A stretch of 64,000 nt of DNA from Dasyornis broadbenti (taxonomy: Eukaryota; Chordata; Aves; Passeriformes; Dasyornithidae), in assembly GCA_013397935.1 (NCBI GenBank), contig VZRN01006763.1, positions 458,063-522,062 on the forward strand, given 5' to 3'. Every line of letters starts with the position of its first letter. The stretch's first letter is position 1. Under the pieces are notes generated by a model. The model was given only the letters and a program-made list of their open reading frames with translations, did no database searches and was not told the DNA's origin. Positions 52,617 to 64,000 of the stretch are shown one piece after another. The translations under genes and the position numbers were made by a program.

Positions 52617-54769
52617 CTAAAAATATTAAATATATTAAGCACCACTTCTGAGTAACAAAATAATAACAAAATTCATTCAAAATACAGTTGTTAAGACAGA
52701 ACCAGGTGTAAATAGGTCATTCCTGTGCAGCCACACCAGCAGCTGTACCCTTTAAAAAGCAAATCTATCATCAATACAGCTGGGAAAGCCAAGCATGTCT
52801 AATATCCATTCAGACTTAACCCTTTCTTCTGGTCATGGACGAGTCTGGATGCTTGCTTAGGGGTGTGATTTGGAACAGCCACCTCACTAAGCAGCACTCA
52901 AGCAAGCATACCAACAATAGAATGAAAATACTCCTCTACTATTGACACATCATTCAAAATCGGGAACTGCCCCATCATTCTTAAGTTAAGGCATTTAAGA
53001 GACTTTTGCTTCTTCAGTGTCAAGGCCCATGTTTTCAAGCTGATTATTCTCATACAACTGATGCTTTCTTCTAAATGGAAACTGAGATTCTGCTGCACTT
53101 TACAAGAGCTTACAGTTTGCAAAAGAAAAGCACTAGATTGAATGGTGTATCATAAAAATCACTTTGCAGTCACCATTCTCTCGCTCTACACATATGCCCT
53201 CACCTCAGGGCTATTTGTCTGTGACTATCAACACAGGACTGTTATCACTTCCAATCTTATCCATACCATGGTATCCAAAAAGCTCCAGTCAAGGTCTAAG
53301 GAGCCCCCTCAGTTTTATTCCTTGTTAGATACAGGGACATTTCCAATGGACTGCTTGAACAACTTCTGCAGGTACACCAAATGACTGCACACAGAAACAG
53401 GACAAGCAACTGCTGCTCAGGAAAAGATTCTTCACTTTCCTTCCATAAACCAACACCACTGGTTTCTTTTTGATAACAGAAATTATTCCTGAGTTTTGAT
53501 GCCTTTCTCAGAACCTGTTAATGATTGATCCAAACCCTATCATGAAACAAATACCCAAAACACGACCCTGTTCTCTGTCCCTTTTCTTTTTTTTTCCCTA
53601 CTACTAAAGACAAACGTGAGTTCTGAGGGGAGGGCTTAAATTCAAGGAACATATCTATATTATAAATAAGAGGGGTCCAGGTAGAGAATCCAAGCACCAA
53701 ATACTCATGTACCACGCCTATGAAGTAATTTCTTGGCTCCTTGGTGTTCTGGACCTTTGCCATTAGTGTTCCCAAAATAATCTGTTGGGGAGTGTGAAAC
53801 CACTGACCTCAGGGCTGAGAACCAGTTCCTGTCAGTTCCATATTTAGCAGCAGACACAGGTACAAGGTTAGTATTATCTACATCTTGGCAAACCTAAACA
53901 GGGAATACAAAGTCCCAGGTAATCACTCCATTTTCCTGAGGGGGAAGAGCACTTTTGTTAACGCTACTGATTACTAGACAGACTTATATGTAACTCCCTA
54001 TTATCTTCCAAGTTTTCCTATAAAAATGAGGTACAGAAACCTAAAGACCAAATTATTTCAGGAAGTCTTAGCCTTCAAAGAAAAACAGTATCAAGGGAGG
54101 GATACAGGCAAACTTCAGGCAGTGAGGCCAGTGTTCACTATGTCTTGTTGCAGTATATTTCAACAAAAATATCAAAACTAATTCTCTGTATAAAAGCAGG
54201 TAAGCAGCCTCTCAGGTGGGAAGTTGTACACTGGCAGGAAAAAGGTCTGTTCTCCTGGAGGCTTCTGTAGGGTTTATTTTTCACTGTGGGCTGCCCCAGG
54301 GCTCTTTGCGTTTCACAAGAGGTTGACTGATATTCTTAGTCCAACTATCCACAGCCCCAGTTCAGCACATCTTCTATAAAATCATTCGTCATTCCTTACT
54401 CCCATGAAGTCAATAGAAGAATACCCCTTGTCTCCAGCCAGAATATGTTCAAACTTGTTATACTTTACATTACCCATATGACTAACTCTTTTCTGCACTA
54501 CCCTGAAAAATTATCCAATAAAAGTGAGATTTATTTCCTTTAGATTTCAGGAAACTTATTTTGATACTTATAACTAGCTATGAGACATCCTCATGGAGTT
54601 CTGGAAAAATCTTATTTTGCTGCTAAATCTTACAAGAAGAAACATGCCGATCTGGGCTACATGGAGTGAATTTCCCCCCCACTTTAAAAGAGAGAAAGAA
54701 TGCACATGATCCACCACCAAAGCAGTAAGAGGACTGGACAAACTAACATTCAAAGAAGGGTCAATAAGG

Positions 54770-55112
54770 GAATGTGCTTGGGTAACCCATAGAAGAGAAG
54801 GCCTGGGGGGATCTCTGTCTTCCAATAACTAAAAAAACACCTCTAGGGAAGATGAAAGTGCTCTCGTCAGCACCATGCATGGCAACAACAAAACAGACTA
54901 GGAGCACAAGTTGTTTCAGGGGAAATTTCATCCAGATAAAAGAAAAGTATTCTTCATCATGGAACAGGCACCCAGGGAAATGGTACAATTTCTTCTGCTA
55001 ATTCAGCTTCATGTGACCCTGAACAACCCAACCTACAGCCCTTGCACCAGAAGCTTGAACCAGCTGATCTCCACAGGCCTCTTCTGACTTTCATACTTTC
55101 CTGTATGTCTCT
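54770..55112 (+). mobile_element. Diverged CR1 LINE 3' fragment, sense on plus strand
   Basis: A faint CR1 3' pattern runs from an AGAAGAGAAGGCCTGGGGGG block through AAGTTGTTTCAGGGGAAATT, AAAAGTATTCTTCATCATGG, AACAGGCACCCAGGGAAATGG and CACAGGCCTCTTCTGACTTT. The typical ATTCTATG tail is absent or mutated. Edges are approximate. Confidence 0.65.
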
Positions 55113-55380
55113 AATTTTAACTTTGAAATTTGTATTTTCATTTTTCACTGCACAGAACACTTATTTTACCTCTTTCATCTCTATAAACACAATTAAAGAC
55201 TCCAAACTCTGGCTTTTTCTAGTCTATTAGGGAATACATTCCAGCAGCTCAAGAAATACTCACAGTTTTTCAGAAGTTTAATCATGAAAGTGGGTAAATC
55301 TTCCTGTGTTATTAACAGACCACTGGGAATGTGTAATGAAGTGCAATGAAAATATTCTCTTATATATTTAACCTTCATGA

Positions 55381-56015
55381 AATCATAGAATCGTATGGTA
55401 GCTGAGACTAGAATGCACCTCTGGAGATTGACTACTTCAATCCCTCTGTGAGACCTGCAAGAGCAGGTGGCCCAGGACAGCGTCCAGTTGTGCTTTGAAT
55501 GTCTTCAAGGATGGAGACGCCACAGCCTGTCTGGGCAACCTGTGCCACCCTCAGATAAAAAGTGGGGGTTCTCTTAGGTCCAGATGAAACCTTCTGTATA
55601 TCAGTTTGTGTTGCCCTGTCACTGGGTGCCTCTGAGGAGACTAACTCTGTTTTCTTCTTGTCCCTCAGTTCAGCTCTCTCAGCCTCTCCTCTTACTCAGA
55701 GGTGCTCCAGTTCCTTAATCATCCTCATGACTCTTTGTGCTTCAATCCATCCGTCCATGTCTCTCTTGCACCGGGAAGCCCAGAACGGGACACAGAACTC
55801 CAGATACATCTGATGAGAGAAGGGTCACTTCTCTCCATCTGCTGGCAACACTCTGCCTAGCTGTTGGATTTCTTTGCTGCAAGGGCACATTGTGGGGTCA
55901 TGGTCAGCTTGGTGTTCATCAGGACTCCCGCCACTCTCTGCAGAGCTCCTTCCCAGCCAGACAATTCCCATCACATACAGGTGCCTGGGGTTATTGCCCT
56001 GGTCAAATAAAGGTG
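55381..56015 (-). mobile_element. CR1 LINE, 3' 635 bp, sense on minus strand
   Basis: The antisense CR1 3' region begins at AATCATAGAATCGTATGG. It continues through GGTGGCCCAGGACAGCGTCC, CTTCAAGGATGGAGACGCCAC, CTCTCAGCCTCTCCTCTTAC, AAGCCCAGAACGGGACACAG, GGTCATGGTCAGCTTGGTG and GGTGCCTGGGGTTATTGCCC. It is the longest CR1 copy here and lies on the same strand as NOX4. The open frames of 83-105 codons on the plus strand across it are antisense by-products. Confidence 0.9.
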
Positions 56016-56849
56016 TACCAAAGCAGCCTCAGCAATGCCTCACACCCTCTCTGAAGCTGTGAACAAAACCAATTAAAATCATTTCGAAATTGTGTTTTGG
56101 CAAATAATATTTGGATTTCCCCCTGCTGCTTTTAAGCTAAGAAACAAACCACTGTACTATGTTGAGGGCTACATGCTGCTCCTTGCTTTTCCTTTATTGC
56201 CCAGTAAACTGCCCAGTGGAAAATTATAAAGATTAGCCAGTCTTAAAATAAAAAAAATACTTTATCTTAGGTCCTTTTCCTTAAATTAACCTTGTTTTCC
56301 AAAAGGCAAAAATCACTAACTTGAATAGTCTGTAATGAGAAGGGAAGGTAGAAATCATTAAACTAAAGGTCACAAGTGCTTTTCAATAGTTCTTTCCACA
56401 TTTTGAACCTTGTTGGCCGCAGTCATTCGACTAAAATGCTATGATACACAAATTACGTATCGCAGATACTGCGATTACAGGAAGTGATGTTCATCTTAGT
56501 CTAACCTCAAGTGACCTATACCTTTAACAAGTGAAAGATTTTACAGGTAGAAATGTCTACACTAATCAGGTTGTCTGCCAGCATTTGGCCCTTCTCCAAC
56601 TGGAAGCCAAAGGAATTATGTTACATTTAATAGAGCTGTGCAGATTTACACTCTAGAGAAATCAAACTATGTTCTTAGCACTAAATAACCTGGAAGAATT
56701 TCCTCAGTTTACAATAGCTATTTTTGTACATATTTTCACATTCAACAAAATTATAGTATTTTATATGTAGACTTAGAGGTCTACAAAATTTAGAGAATAT
56801 AGGTCGTTCTACATTTTGATGAAAAAACAACTTTCCATATATTTTTTCC

Positions 56850-56864
56850 TTTTTTTTTTTTTTT
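56850..56864. repeat. Poly-T tract
   Basis: This is an uninterrupted run of about 15 T in A+T-rich intronic DNA, close to a long A+T-rich stretch (about 56740-57110). No poly-A retrogene body was recognised next to it. Confidence 0.8.
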
Positions 56865-57212
56865 AAGCTAACTTGGAATACAAATGCAAGTTATCACATA
56901 GGGATTTTGCAACAATCCCTGGAGAACTTTATGCTTATAAACCACTAAATTAATTACATTCACCAGTTACCGTAGCTCTACTATCTATCCTTATGCCAAG
57001 ATAAAATTTAGATAATTTTAATAAACTGGATAATTTAATTAATTTATAATGCACTACTAGATTAATACATACTTGAAATGTATTTTATTTAACTATTTTT
57101 ATATTGTGATCATGGTTCTCTGTTGTCCTCTGCCCTGCTTTTATATGAACGCAAAGTGAGCAAAGTAATTACTGTTAGATCATAGCAGTTCTACTTTATA
57201 CCCACAGTATAA

Positions 57213-57438
57213 CGGCCCCAATTTGCACCAGGGGAGATTTAGATGAGGTATTAGGAAAAATTTCTTCACTAAAACAGTGGTCAAGCATTGGAACAGGCTG
57301 TCTGAAAAAGTGATGGAGCCAACATCCCTGGAAACGTTCAAAACAGGCAAATGTGGTACTTAGGGACATGGGTTAGTGGTGGACACGGTAGGGCTGGGTT
57401 AATGATCTTTTCCAATCTATGTGATTCTATGATTCTAC
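57213..57438 (+). mobile_element. CR1 LINE 3' end, sense on plus strand
   Basis: This is about 225 bp with TTTGCACCAGGGGAGATTTA, AGGAAAAATTTCTTCACT, CATTGGAACAGGCTGTCTG, CTTAGGGACATGGGTTAGTGG and the tail TGTGATTCTATGATTCTA. It shows two tail octamer-like units. It is 5'-truncated and antisense to NOX4. Confidence 0.9.
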
Positions 57439-59712
57439 ATTGGTGCAAAAAACTGCTCAAGGTGATGAGCAGTGGAGAAATCTGTGCATGAGAGCCCAAC
57501 ATAAAAAAAATGAAAACTATGTTATGAGCATCTGTGCTTCCAGTTTAGCGTACCCTGAATATTTAACATCACTGTTATCTGTCCCCAGTTAAAAATCCTG
57601 TCCAGAATATGAAACGGGACAAATATTACTGAAGTTATTTGAATGTTCTTAAATACTATTCAATATTTTAAAACACTCTTTTTAGGCCTCAGAGTGCAGG
57701 GAGTGGGGTGAGACAACAGCAAACTAGCAAGAAAGCAGAAAGTTAATTCCTAAATTAAAAGAATTTCCAGTTCTTCTGTACACTTCTGCCATAAGAATTG
57801 TGAAGCCTCTTTAGAGAGATGTTAGGTTTTGATTACAGGCTATCATGGAAATGCTAATGCATGCATCAGGACAACACTGAGAAATATCTGTTATCAGAAG
57901 AAAGGAGATGAAAGGGATGCCCAAGTTACATACCCCCAGTGGCTCTGCAAATAAAGCTCCTTACAAGTTCCAGTGGAGATACTGCACCACAGTAAACATC
58001 ACCTTCTGTGTTTGGTGCTGCAGTAGGTGGCCTGAACAGTGACAAAGATCTGTGCTACAGCGGGAAGAACAAAGTGTCTGATTTGGGGAATTAAAAATCT
58101 CATTGCAGGATTTGTTTACATAAAAGGAAACTCCTTCAAATAAGTCTTTCACTTTGAGGATAAAGCCATGATATGATCCTAATATGGATTTGCAGATATC
58201 CTGGCAGGGACTGCAAACACTGCAGAGACCCTGTTTCCATGCTCCTGCCTGCCAGGGTGAACCAGCTCACTGCAAACCCTGATTCGTCAGTCCACGCTTG
58301 CTCCAGACTCAATGAACCCTTACCCAGACCACGAGGAACACATTAGAGACTTGACATGTTTAGACAAGATATAGAACTGAGGGGAAGAAAGGAGAACTAA
58401 GCACAACCAATGTATTTTTCCTCCTGTAAACGGGAAAAAATAAAAGGTTTTCAACTTTGTCAACTGACAAGAAAATGTGAACCTTGGAAGCTCAGTAAGC
58501 TTCAGCTTGTCTGGTTTCATACAGAACTGATATAAACATTCCTAAAATGATTCATTCTGACATTAGAAAATGGAGAGGAGTGATGACAAACACAGGCATG
58601 CTATATAAAGGTAGCCAAAAAATAGTAGCTAGACTTCAGTCTGACTCATAAGAGGTGAACTCTGTAACACTGGGCTATCCCTTTTTTAACTAATGAATCC
58701 CATAAAAAGACAATTTCAGAGGGAAAAAAGTTACTATGTGGAGTTATTCTTTTAAACACATTTCTGCCCCAAAGGCTTGGAGATTTTTTTAAATGTCTCT
58801 GTTTAGTTCTCTGTTTCATGTTATTTTGCAGATTGGATTTTGTTTAAAAGATTTTCCTGTTAGAGACTTGGCCTTCCAGCTATCCTAATTTAACTGGCAG
58901 ACATGGTAACATCTTGAACGTGGGGAATCCTAACCATGGAGCATGATTTAAGTATCAAGGGTGCCTGGATGATCAAGGCAAGAACACCATGCCTCAAATA
59001 CTCACTGCTTCAGCCAGAGCCCTTCCACAGTAAAGCCAACTCCTCGCAAGCTGCCCAGCTGCAGAAATATATCCCAAACACTTTTCACTTTCCATTTCCA
59101 TATACTCCTTGTTGTACAACCTCAAGACACCTGCAGTCTAGCTAGTGGAAAAAACACACCATAACAGTGCAGGATGCATCACTGGGCAGCTGCAGTTCCA
59201 AGAAGGATCATTCAGGTCATCTGGGGTCTAACTTCCTCTGTAACACAAACCACAAACCCACACCCACTAATTCTCATGAGTCTGTAGTTCAGCATTTGCT
59301 AATTCACTCCCTGCCATCTCAGTTGTTATATTACTCCCAATGTTAAAAATTATCTTTGTTTTCTTTAGGTCCCAATATGTGAGATACCTATCTATAAAAT
59401 CTACTTGTTCCTTGATTTCACTCTCGGACGACAAGAAAATGAAAATCTTTAAGGTAACATTGTCTTAGGATTGTAAATAAACCCATACTTGTAAAATACA
59501 CACAATATTGCATAAAATAAATAAACTGTTGAATTAATAATAATTTTTTTTTAAATTTGTTTTTTAGCAGGTCTGTAATAGCCCAGCTACTACAGATGCA
59601 CTACAAAGCTACACTTTTAGAGACTAATCAGCATTTCTTTTCCTCTGCAGCTCAACCAAGGCAAAAACCTTTCTGACTACCCTTTCACCCCAGCAGGCAC
59701 ATTACACATCAG

Positions 59713-59768
59713 AGTCATAGAATACTCAGGTTGGAAGGAACCCAGAGGGATCATCAAGTCCAACTCTT
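59713..59768 (-). mobile_element. CR1 LINE 3' terminus, 56 bp, sense on minus strand
   Basis: The plus strand reads GTCATAGAATACTCAGG, then TTGGAAGGAACCCAGAGGG, then ATCATCAAGTCCAACTC. This is the antisense 3' terminus of CR1, severely 5'-truncated. Confidence 0.85.
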
Positions 59769-60363
59769 TATAACAGAGAAAATAAAAATGTTTCAATCCT
59801 AGCAATATTCAGCCTATATAGTACAAACATTTCAAGTTGCTGGCTCAAAAAAAACCAAATCACAACTTTCTGAGATGCTCAGGCTGCAAGCCTTTGTCCC
59901 TGAAGGAATAAAAAGCAGAAGAACAATGCTTCTGCACAAGGCTGTCTCTCCAAGTCCTCCAAGGGTACGCACACATTGCCAAGCAACGCTGCACTGAGCT
60001 GACCAACACAGGGCAAGGAAAGTGAACAGCACAAAAGGTCCAATCATCCCCAAGCAAAACTATGGGCCACCTCCAGACTCAGACTAACTGGGTCCCACTG
60101 GCGTGAGACATTCATGCAAAGAGCCATCTAAGGATCAGCACGTTTTCCAGTCAGATCACCACCACCTTGAGGAGCCCTGTGTCCCTGTGAACTCCCCTAC
60201 CAGCACACACTGTATTTTGCCAGGCTAAAGCAGAGCGCCCCACCAGCCAGATGGTCTTAATTTTAGGCCAGCAAGAGGCAAGGCCCTTAATTTCCTCTAA
60301 TATTTTGTCCGCAAGTTAGTTATATTCATGCTTAAAGCCTGTGCTCAGGTTTTGTTTCTGTTG

Positions 60364-60480
60364 TTTGTTTCGGTTTGGTTTTTTTTGGGGGGGGGGGTTT
60401 GGGGTTTTTTGTGGGCTTCGGATTTTTTTTTTGTTTTGTTTTTTGTTGTTGTTTTTAGGGTTTTTGTTTGTTTGTTTTGA
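60364..60480. repeat. G/T-rich low-complexity tract with G runs
   Basis: The plus strand holds runs of 11 G (60387-60397), 4 G (60401-60404), 3 G (60413-60415) and 3 G (60458-60460), set in T-rich DNA with TTTG repeats. The G runs could form a G-quadruplex on the plus strand, which is the template strand for NOX4. Length variation and sequencing error are likely here. Confidence 0.8.
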
Positions 60481-63400
60481 TGTTCTACAGTCCCCAGACC
60501 TTGCTCTAACCTGACTTCACAGCTAAACTAGAAGCACTGTCTCTGATATGAGAAAGCACAATTCTCTGCTAAAGTCAGTAGATGCTTATTATGTATTGTA
60601 AATTTACTTTCATAGAAACAAAAAACCCGAAACTCTGCTTATTAGAGGGATCTGTCACCTTTTGTTTAAAGTATCTTCTGAAGGAGAACTTGGGATTTAG
60701 TGAACTTGAATGTAACAATTTCTGTGTTGCCTTCATCCAAAAGAGTCAGATTTGAAAGTTTAAATAAAAGTCAGGGTTTACATAGGGTTTTTATACAGAA
60801 CCCACAACTATTAATCCCCAAACCAAACAAACAAGTCTAAGGAAGTACTAAAGACATCTGCAATATTAATCTATTCTATTTTTGTTTTACTTAAATTCTT
60901 CATCAAACAGCTGCTAGATATTCTACTTCTGTGAAGAGCAGATAAGCTCTAGGGATTTCTTTAGTTTGCCAGCAAGATACTTCACAATTTCCCTAAACGC
61001 TCTGCAAATCATCTCATAAAGACAAGTTTCATAACTATTTGCACAAGATATTTAACAAATCGTATTAGAATGTCATCATGTTGTTTTTATTGTATTTATC
61101 TGACAGTATGAATTTAGCTCTTGATGTCCTTATGCACTTTTTACTCAGGCAAACTTCCAACAATTTTTCCATTTTTTAATGAAGTATTTCAGAATTTGGC
61201 CCCTAGGCTTTTCCTGTTGTGGAGAGTTTATTTCTCAAGTTTACAGTGCAGGACACATGTTTCCCCATCATCTCCTTATGCAGTACAAAATTTCTTGCTT
61301 GAAAGAAGCTTAGAGCTAAAACTTCACTGCTAGCCTGTTAAGATCTTTATTGATTTTAAATGAACCCTGGATTATCCAAGGATAAAGACAACTCTGGATC
61401 TACAAAACACTGGTTTTCTCTTACAAAAGCAAATGTGCTACTTTTGATGTTGTTTATACTCATGCATTATTTGCTGAGACTTTTCTGACAAGGAATCGGG
61501 CCCAAAAACATAAATGTACAAATCAGGGCAACCACCTTGTAATCCCATCAAGTCTGAATCCAGATACCAAATGGATTTAAAGAGAAGTGCAGAGGTAACG
61601 AGGAAAACTCAATCTACAAAAAAAATCAAACCAAACCAAAACCCTCAAAGGTAGAAAATCGATGATTAAGTAATAGCACTGAGACTTTTAGGTAGAGTAT
61701 ATAACTTGTCATGCACATTCAGAAATGTCTTCCAAGTAATTCTTCTATCTACTCTGAGATGATTCATGGATTTAAGAGTTTCTCTGCCTGGGATTCAATA
61801 ATTAATACTTTACTAATTTGGATACTAATCAAGCAAGTATTCTTCCTCAATAATATATATTTGGATTTGAGTGGATCTGAGTATCTGCATATGCAAACTC
61901 ATCCTCCCCTAAAAACTCAGCTTTGACTCGCTAAAAAATGCACACATACCATCCTCCCTCTGGAGTTTTCTTACTCATACAGAACAGCATGTGGAAGGAA
62001 AGGAAGGAAGATGTTGCACTACAAGTCCTCCTGATGTGATCTGCTTCAAATTAACCATCTGCTCAAAAAGATGAAGAACCAGCAAAAGGGCAGAACTTCT
62101 TGGAGCTTTTTATTACCAGACTCTTCCAGTTTCTACTTCAATGGGATTTAAAAGCAGATTAAATGCAGCACTGAAGTAGGCGATGTCAGACCACACTGTA
62201 ACACGAGACAAAAGTTCTAGTTTCAAATAATGTCTCAAACCTCTGGATGCAGGTAGTTGATCACTGCTTACCTGTTACCAGAACGGGGATCTAGACATTG
62301 AATCAAGAGACAAAAGTCTTTGGAGCAAAGAGATGCAGTTCCTCATGCTAATATAAAGCATGTATTTAATAAAGCCCTGGAGTCTCAAGGCTGGGATCTT
62401 TGCTTTGGCTTGTTTTGAGATTTTGCTTCAAATGTGCCACTTCCAAGCCATGTGTCTCTTTTAACTCTATCTTGTGAAGTTACTAACCAGTGGTTATGCA
62501 GAGAACATCTTATACAGACACAGAAAAAGCTCAACAAGTGTTTATGCAAGCTACCTGTGTTTAAGTATCAGCAGGAGTACTTTGAGATACATGTATGTGT
62601 CAACTGGAAAAAAAAAAGTCATCAAAGGAAACTTCAGGGTATTCAGACTTTACTCCCAAGGGTAAGCAGGGGCATGACAGCAGCTAGCGACAGCCAAAAC
62701 TGTCCAAACTTTGGAATAACAGATTGTTTGATACTGCATTTATTGATGTTTGTTGCAAAGCAGAAGTTTCCCAACCAAACCTCAGATTTGAGCCATCTCC
62801 AAATTTAGAAGGATTCACCTCTTACTCTTGTCCTTATTTCAAGGTTTGTTACAGTCTAAGTTCTACGTGAAGTGACATAATTGTTTCCTACCTTCCTCTG
62901 CTGTAGGAAAATCAACACTACAGAAATAAGAAGGTTACCAAGCTTTATGAGCTGCTGGGAGTAGACACCAGTCTTTTGATAGCCAAGCAGTCTAAGCTGC
63001 AGCTTGTGAGAGTTTGTGCTTTGATTCTGTGGTGGATTCAGCACAGACCTCATGAAAGAACCCAGGACCATCTTCTGAAGAACTTAACATCTGCAAAACA
63101 CAAGGCTATTTCCATGAGGCTTACTACAAATCACTGCTTACTAATGCAAGAAATTCCGGAAACACAGCAGAAAAAGTGACTTCTCTTTTAAGACACTAAC
63201 TTATATTCTAAATAGGACTCTGCTTCTGAAGCCATTCATTAGAAAAACAATTAAAAAGGAAGCATGTATTCATGGATTCATGCTGCTGGAAATCAGCAGG
63301 AAGAGGGTTAATGTCTGGAAAGAGAGGGAACTCAACACCAAGGGGAAAATGTACGATGGAGATGAAAAAAACCAATGCTACTGTAAATGCAAGCCTTAGT

Positions 63401-64000
63401 CTTCTCCTCTTGTTGATACTGGTTAAAATGGAGAGCAACTAGAATGAAGTCAAAGGAAACAAACATTCTCCAAAATGAAACAAAAAAAAAAAAGAGAGCA
63501 TCTCCATAAACTCTTTTTTTTCTTAGTTTTGATAAGAGGTTAGGCTTTGTGCACTAAAGAGTGGAAGCAATGCTTTGAATATATGAACTGGATTGAAGGA
63601 CCATCCTTACTGCTAGAAATTCACTATTGATAATATTTGTTTTCTTTTTCAAGTCTCTAAAGACTCATTTAGACAATTACATTTAAATTGCATTCCACAG
63701 CAGACGAGTTCCACACTTTCCTCCAAAAAGTGTAAAGAAATGTCAGTCTCAGGAAGTAGAACATGTTTCTCTGGATGGTCTGATCTCCAGACCGTATCTT
63801 GCAGTTGGATCAGAAAGACAAATCTCTTTAAAAAGTATTTATACACGGAATGTATTTCCCCTCACTACAGATGAAAATATCTTGGAACTGACTGTGTCCT
63901 GCTCAAATGCAATTCTAAGATGCAATAACGCCCTGCCTAAAATAAGTAAACTGGACATCAGGGCATACAGGACTAAAAATGTTACTCACACTGTCTTACA

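Larger units (their letters stand above)
52617..64000 (-). other. NOX4: NOX4 intron, at least 11.4 kb, upstream end outside the window
   Basis: This is intronic sequence before the first NOX4 exon seen here. I searched minus-strand donor-like sites for the expected preceding exon (ARPGQY and HPFTLT) and found none, so the intron probably runs past base 64000. It contains CR1 fragments at 54770-55112, 55381-56015, 57213-57438 and 59713-59768. It also has an A+T-rich stretch at about 56740-57110 and a G/T-rich tract at 60364-60480. Confidence 0.75.

Noticed and set aside
55562..56062. Plus-strand frames of 62-105 codons
   Set aside because: They lie on the antisense strand of the CR1 element at 55381-56015 and have no independent support.
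63980..64000. Possible splice donor (GTGAGTAAC on the minus strand) at the window edge, considered as an upstream NOX4 exon
   Set aside because: The readable residues do not match the expected preceding exon, which should end after HPFTLTM in phase 0, and the exon body would lie outside the window.

Overview
The window is vertebrate nuclear DNA, almost certainly from a bird. It is about 60% A+T and has very low coding density. It carries many 3'-truncated CR1 LINE copies in both orientations and one LTR of a family typical of bird endogenous retroviruses. I cannot name the species.

The only gene I can support is NOX4 (NADPH oxidase 4), on the minus strand. Six consecutive internal exons are present. 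In transcription order they are 52616-52556, 31245-31164, 6884-6765, 3312-3204, 2619-2551 and 501-401. Joined, they give 542 bp of uninterrupted reading frame: 180 codons plus two bases of a split codon. Every junction has a GT donor and AG acceptor, and every phase matches. They encode most of the C-terminal NADPH-binding dehydrogenase half, roughly human residues 359-539 of 578 (numbering from memory of the human protein). The 5' exons (transmembrane haem domain and FAD-binding start) lie beyond base 64000. The last coding exon, about 39 residues with the final Cys-Gly-Pro nucleotide-site motif and the stop codon, lies before base 1. The whole window is therefore inside one gene.

Layout: 1-6900 holds four closely spaced exons. 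6885-31163 is a 24.3 kb intron with two clear CR1 fragments (17033-17538 and 23432-23566) and a near-perfect hairpin (30338-30396). 31246-52555 is a 21.3 kb intron with a sense-oriented ERV-type LTR (33976-34555), an assembly scar around the only N (33870), an old CR1 and a back-to-back CR1 pair. 52617-64000 is the start of a further intron, with four CR1 pieces and a G-rich tract near 60390.

No bacterial or phage features, CRISPR array, rRNA, tRNA or operon is visible, and I found no convincing undescribed biological system. The points worth a second look are the hairpin, the N-flanking duplication, the sense-strand LTR with an intact AATAAA, and a few unexplained open or CpG-containing patches.
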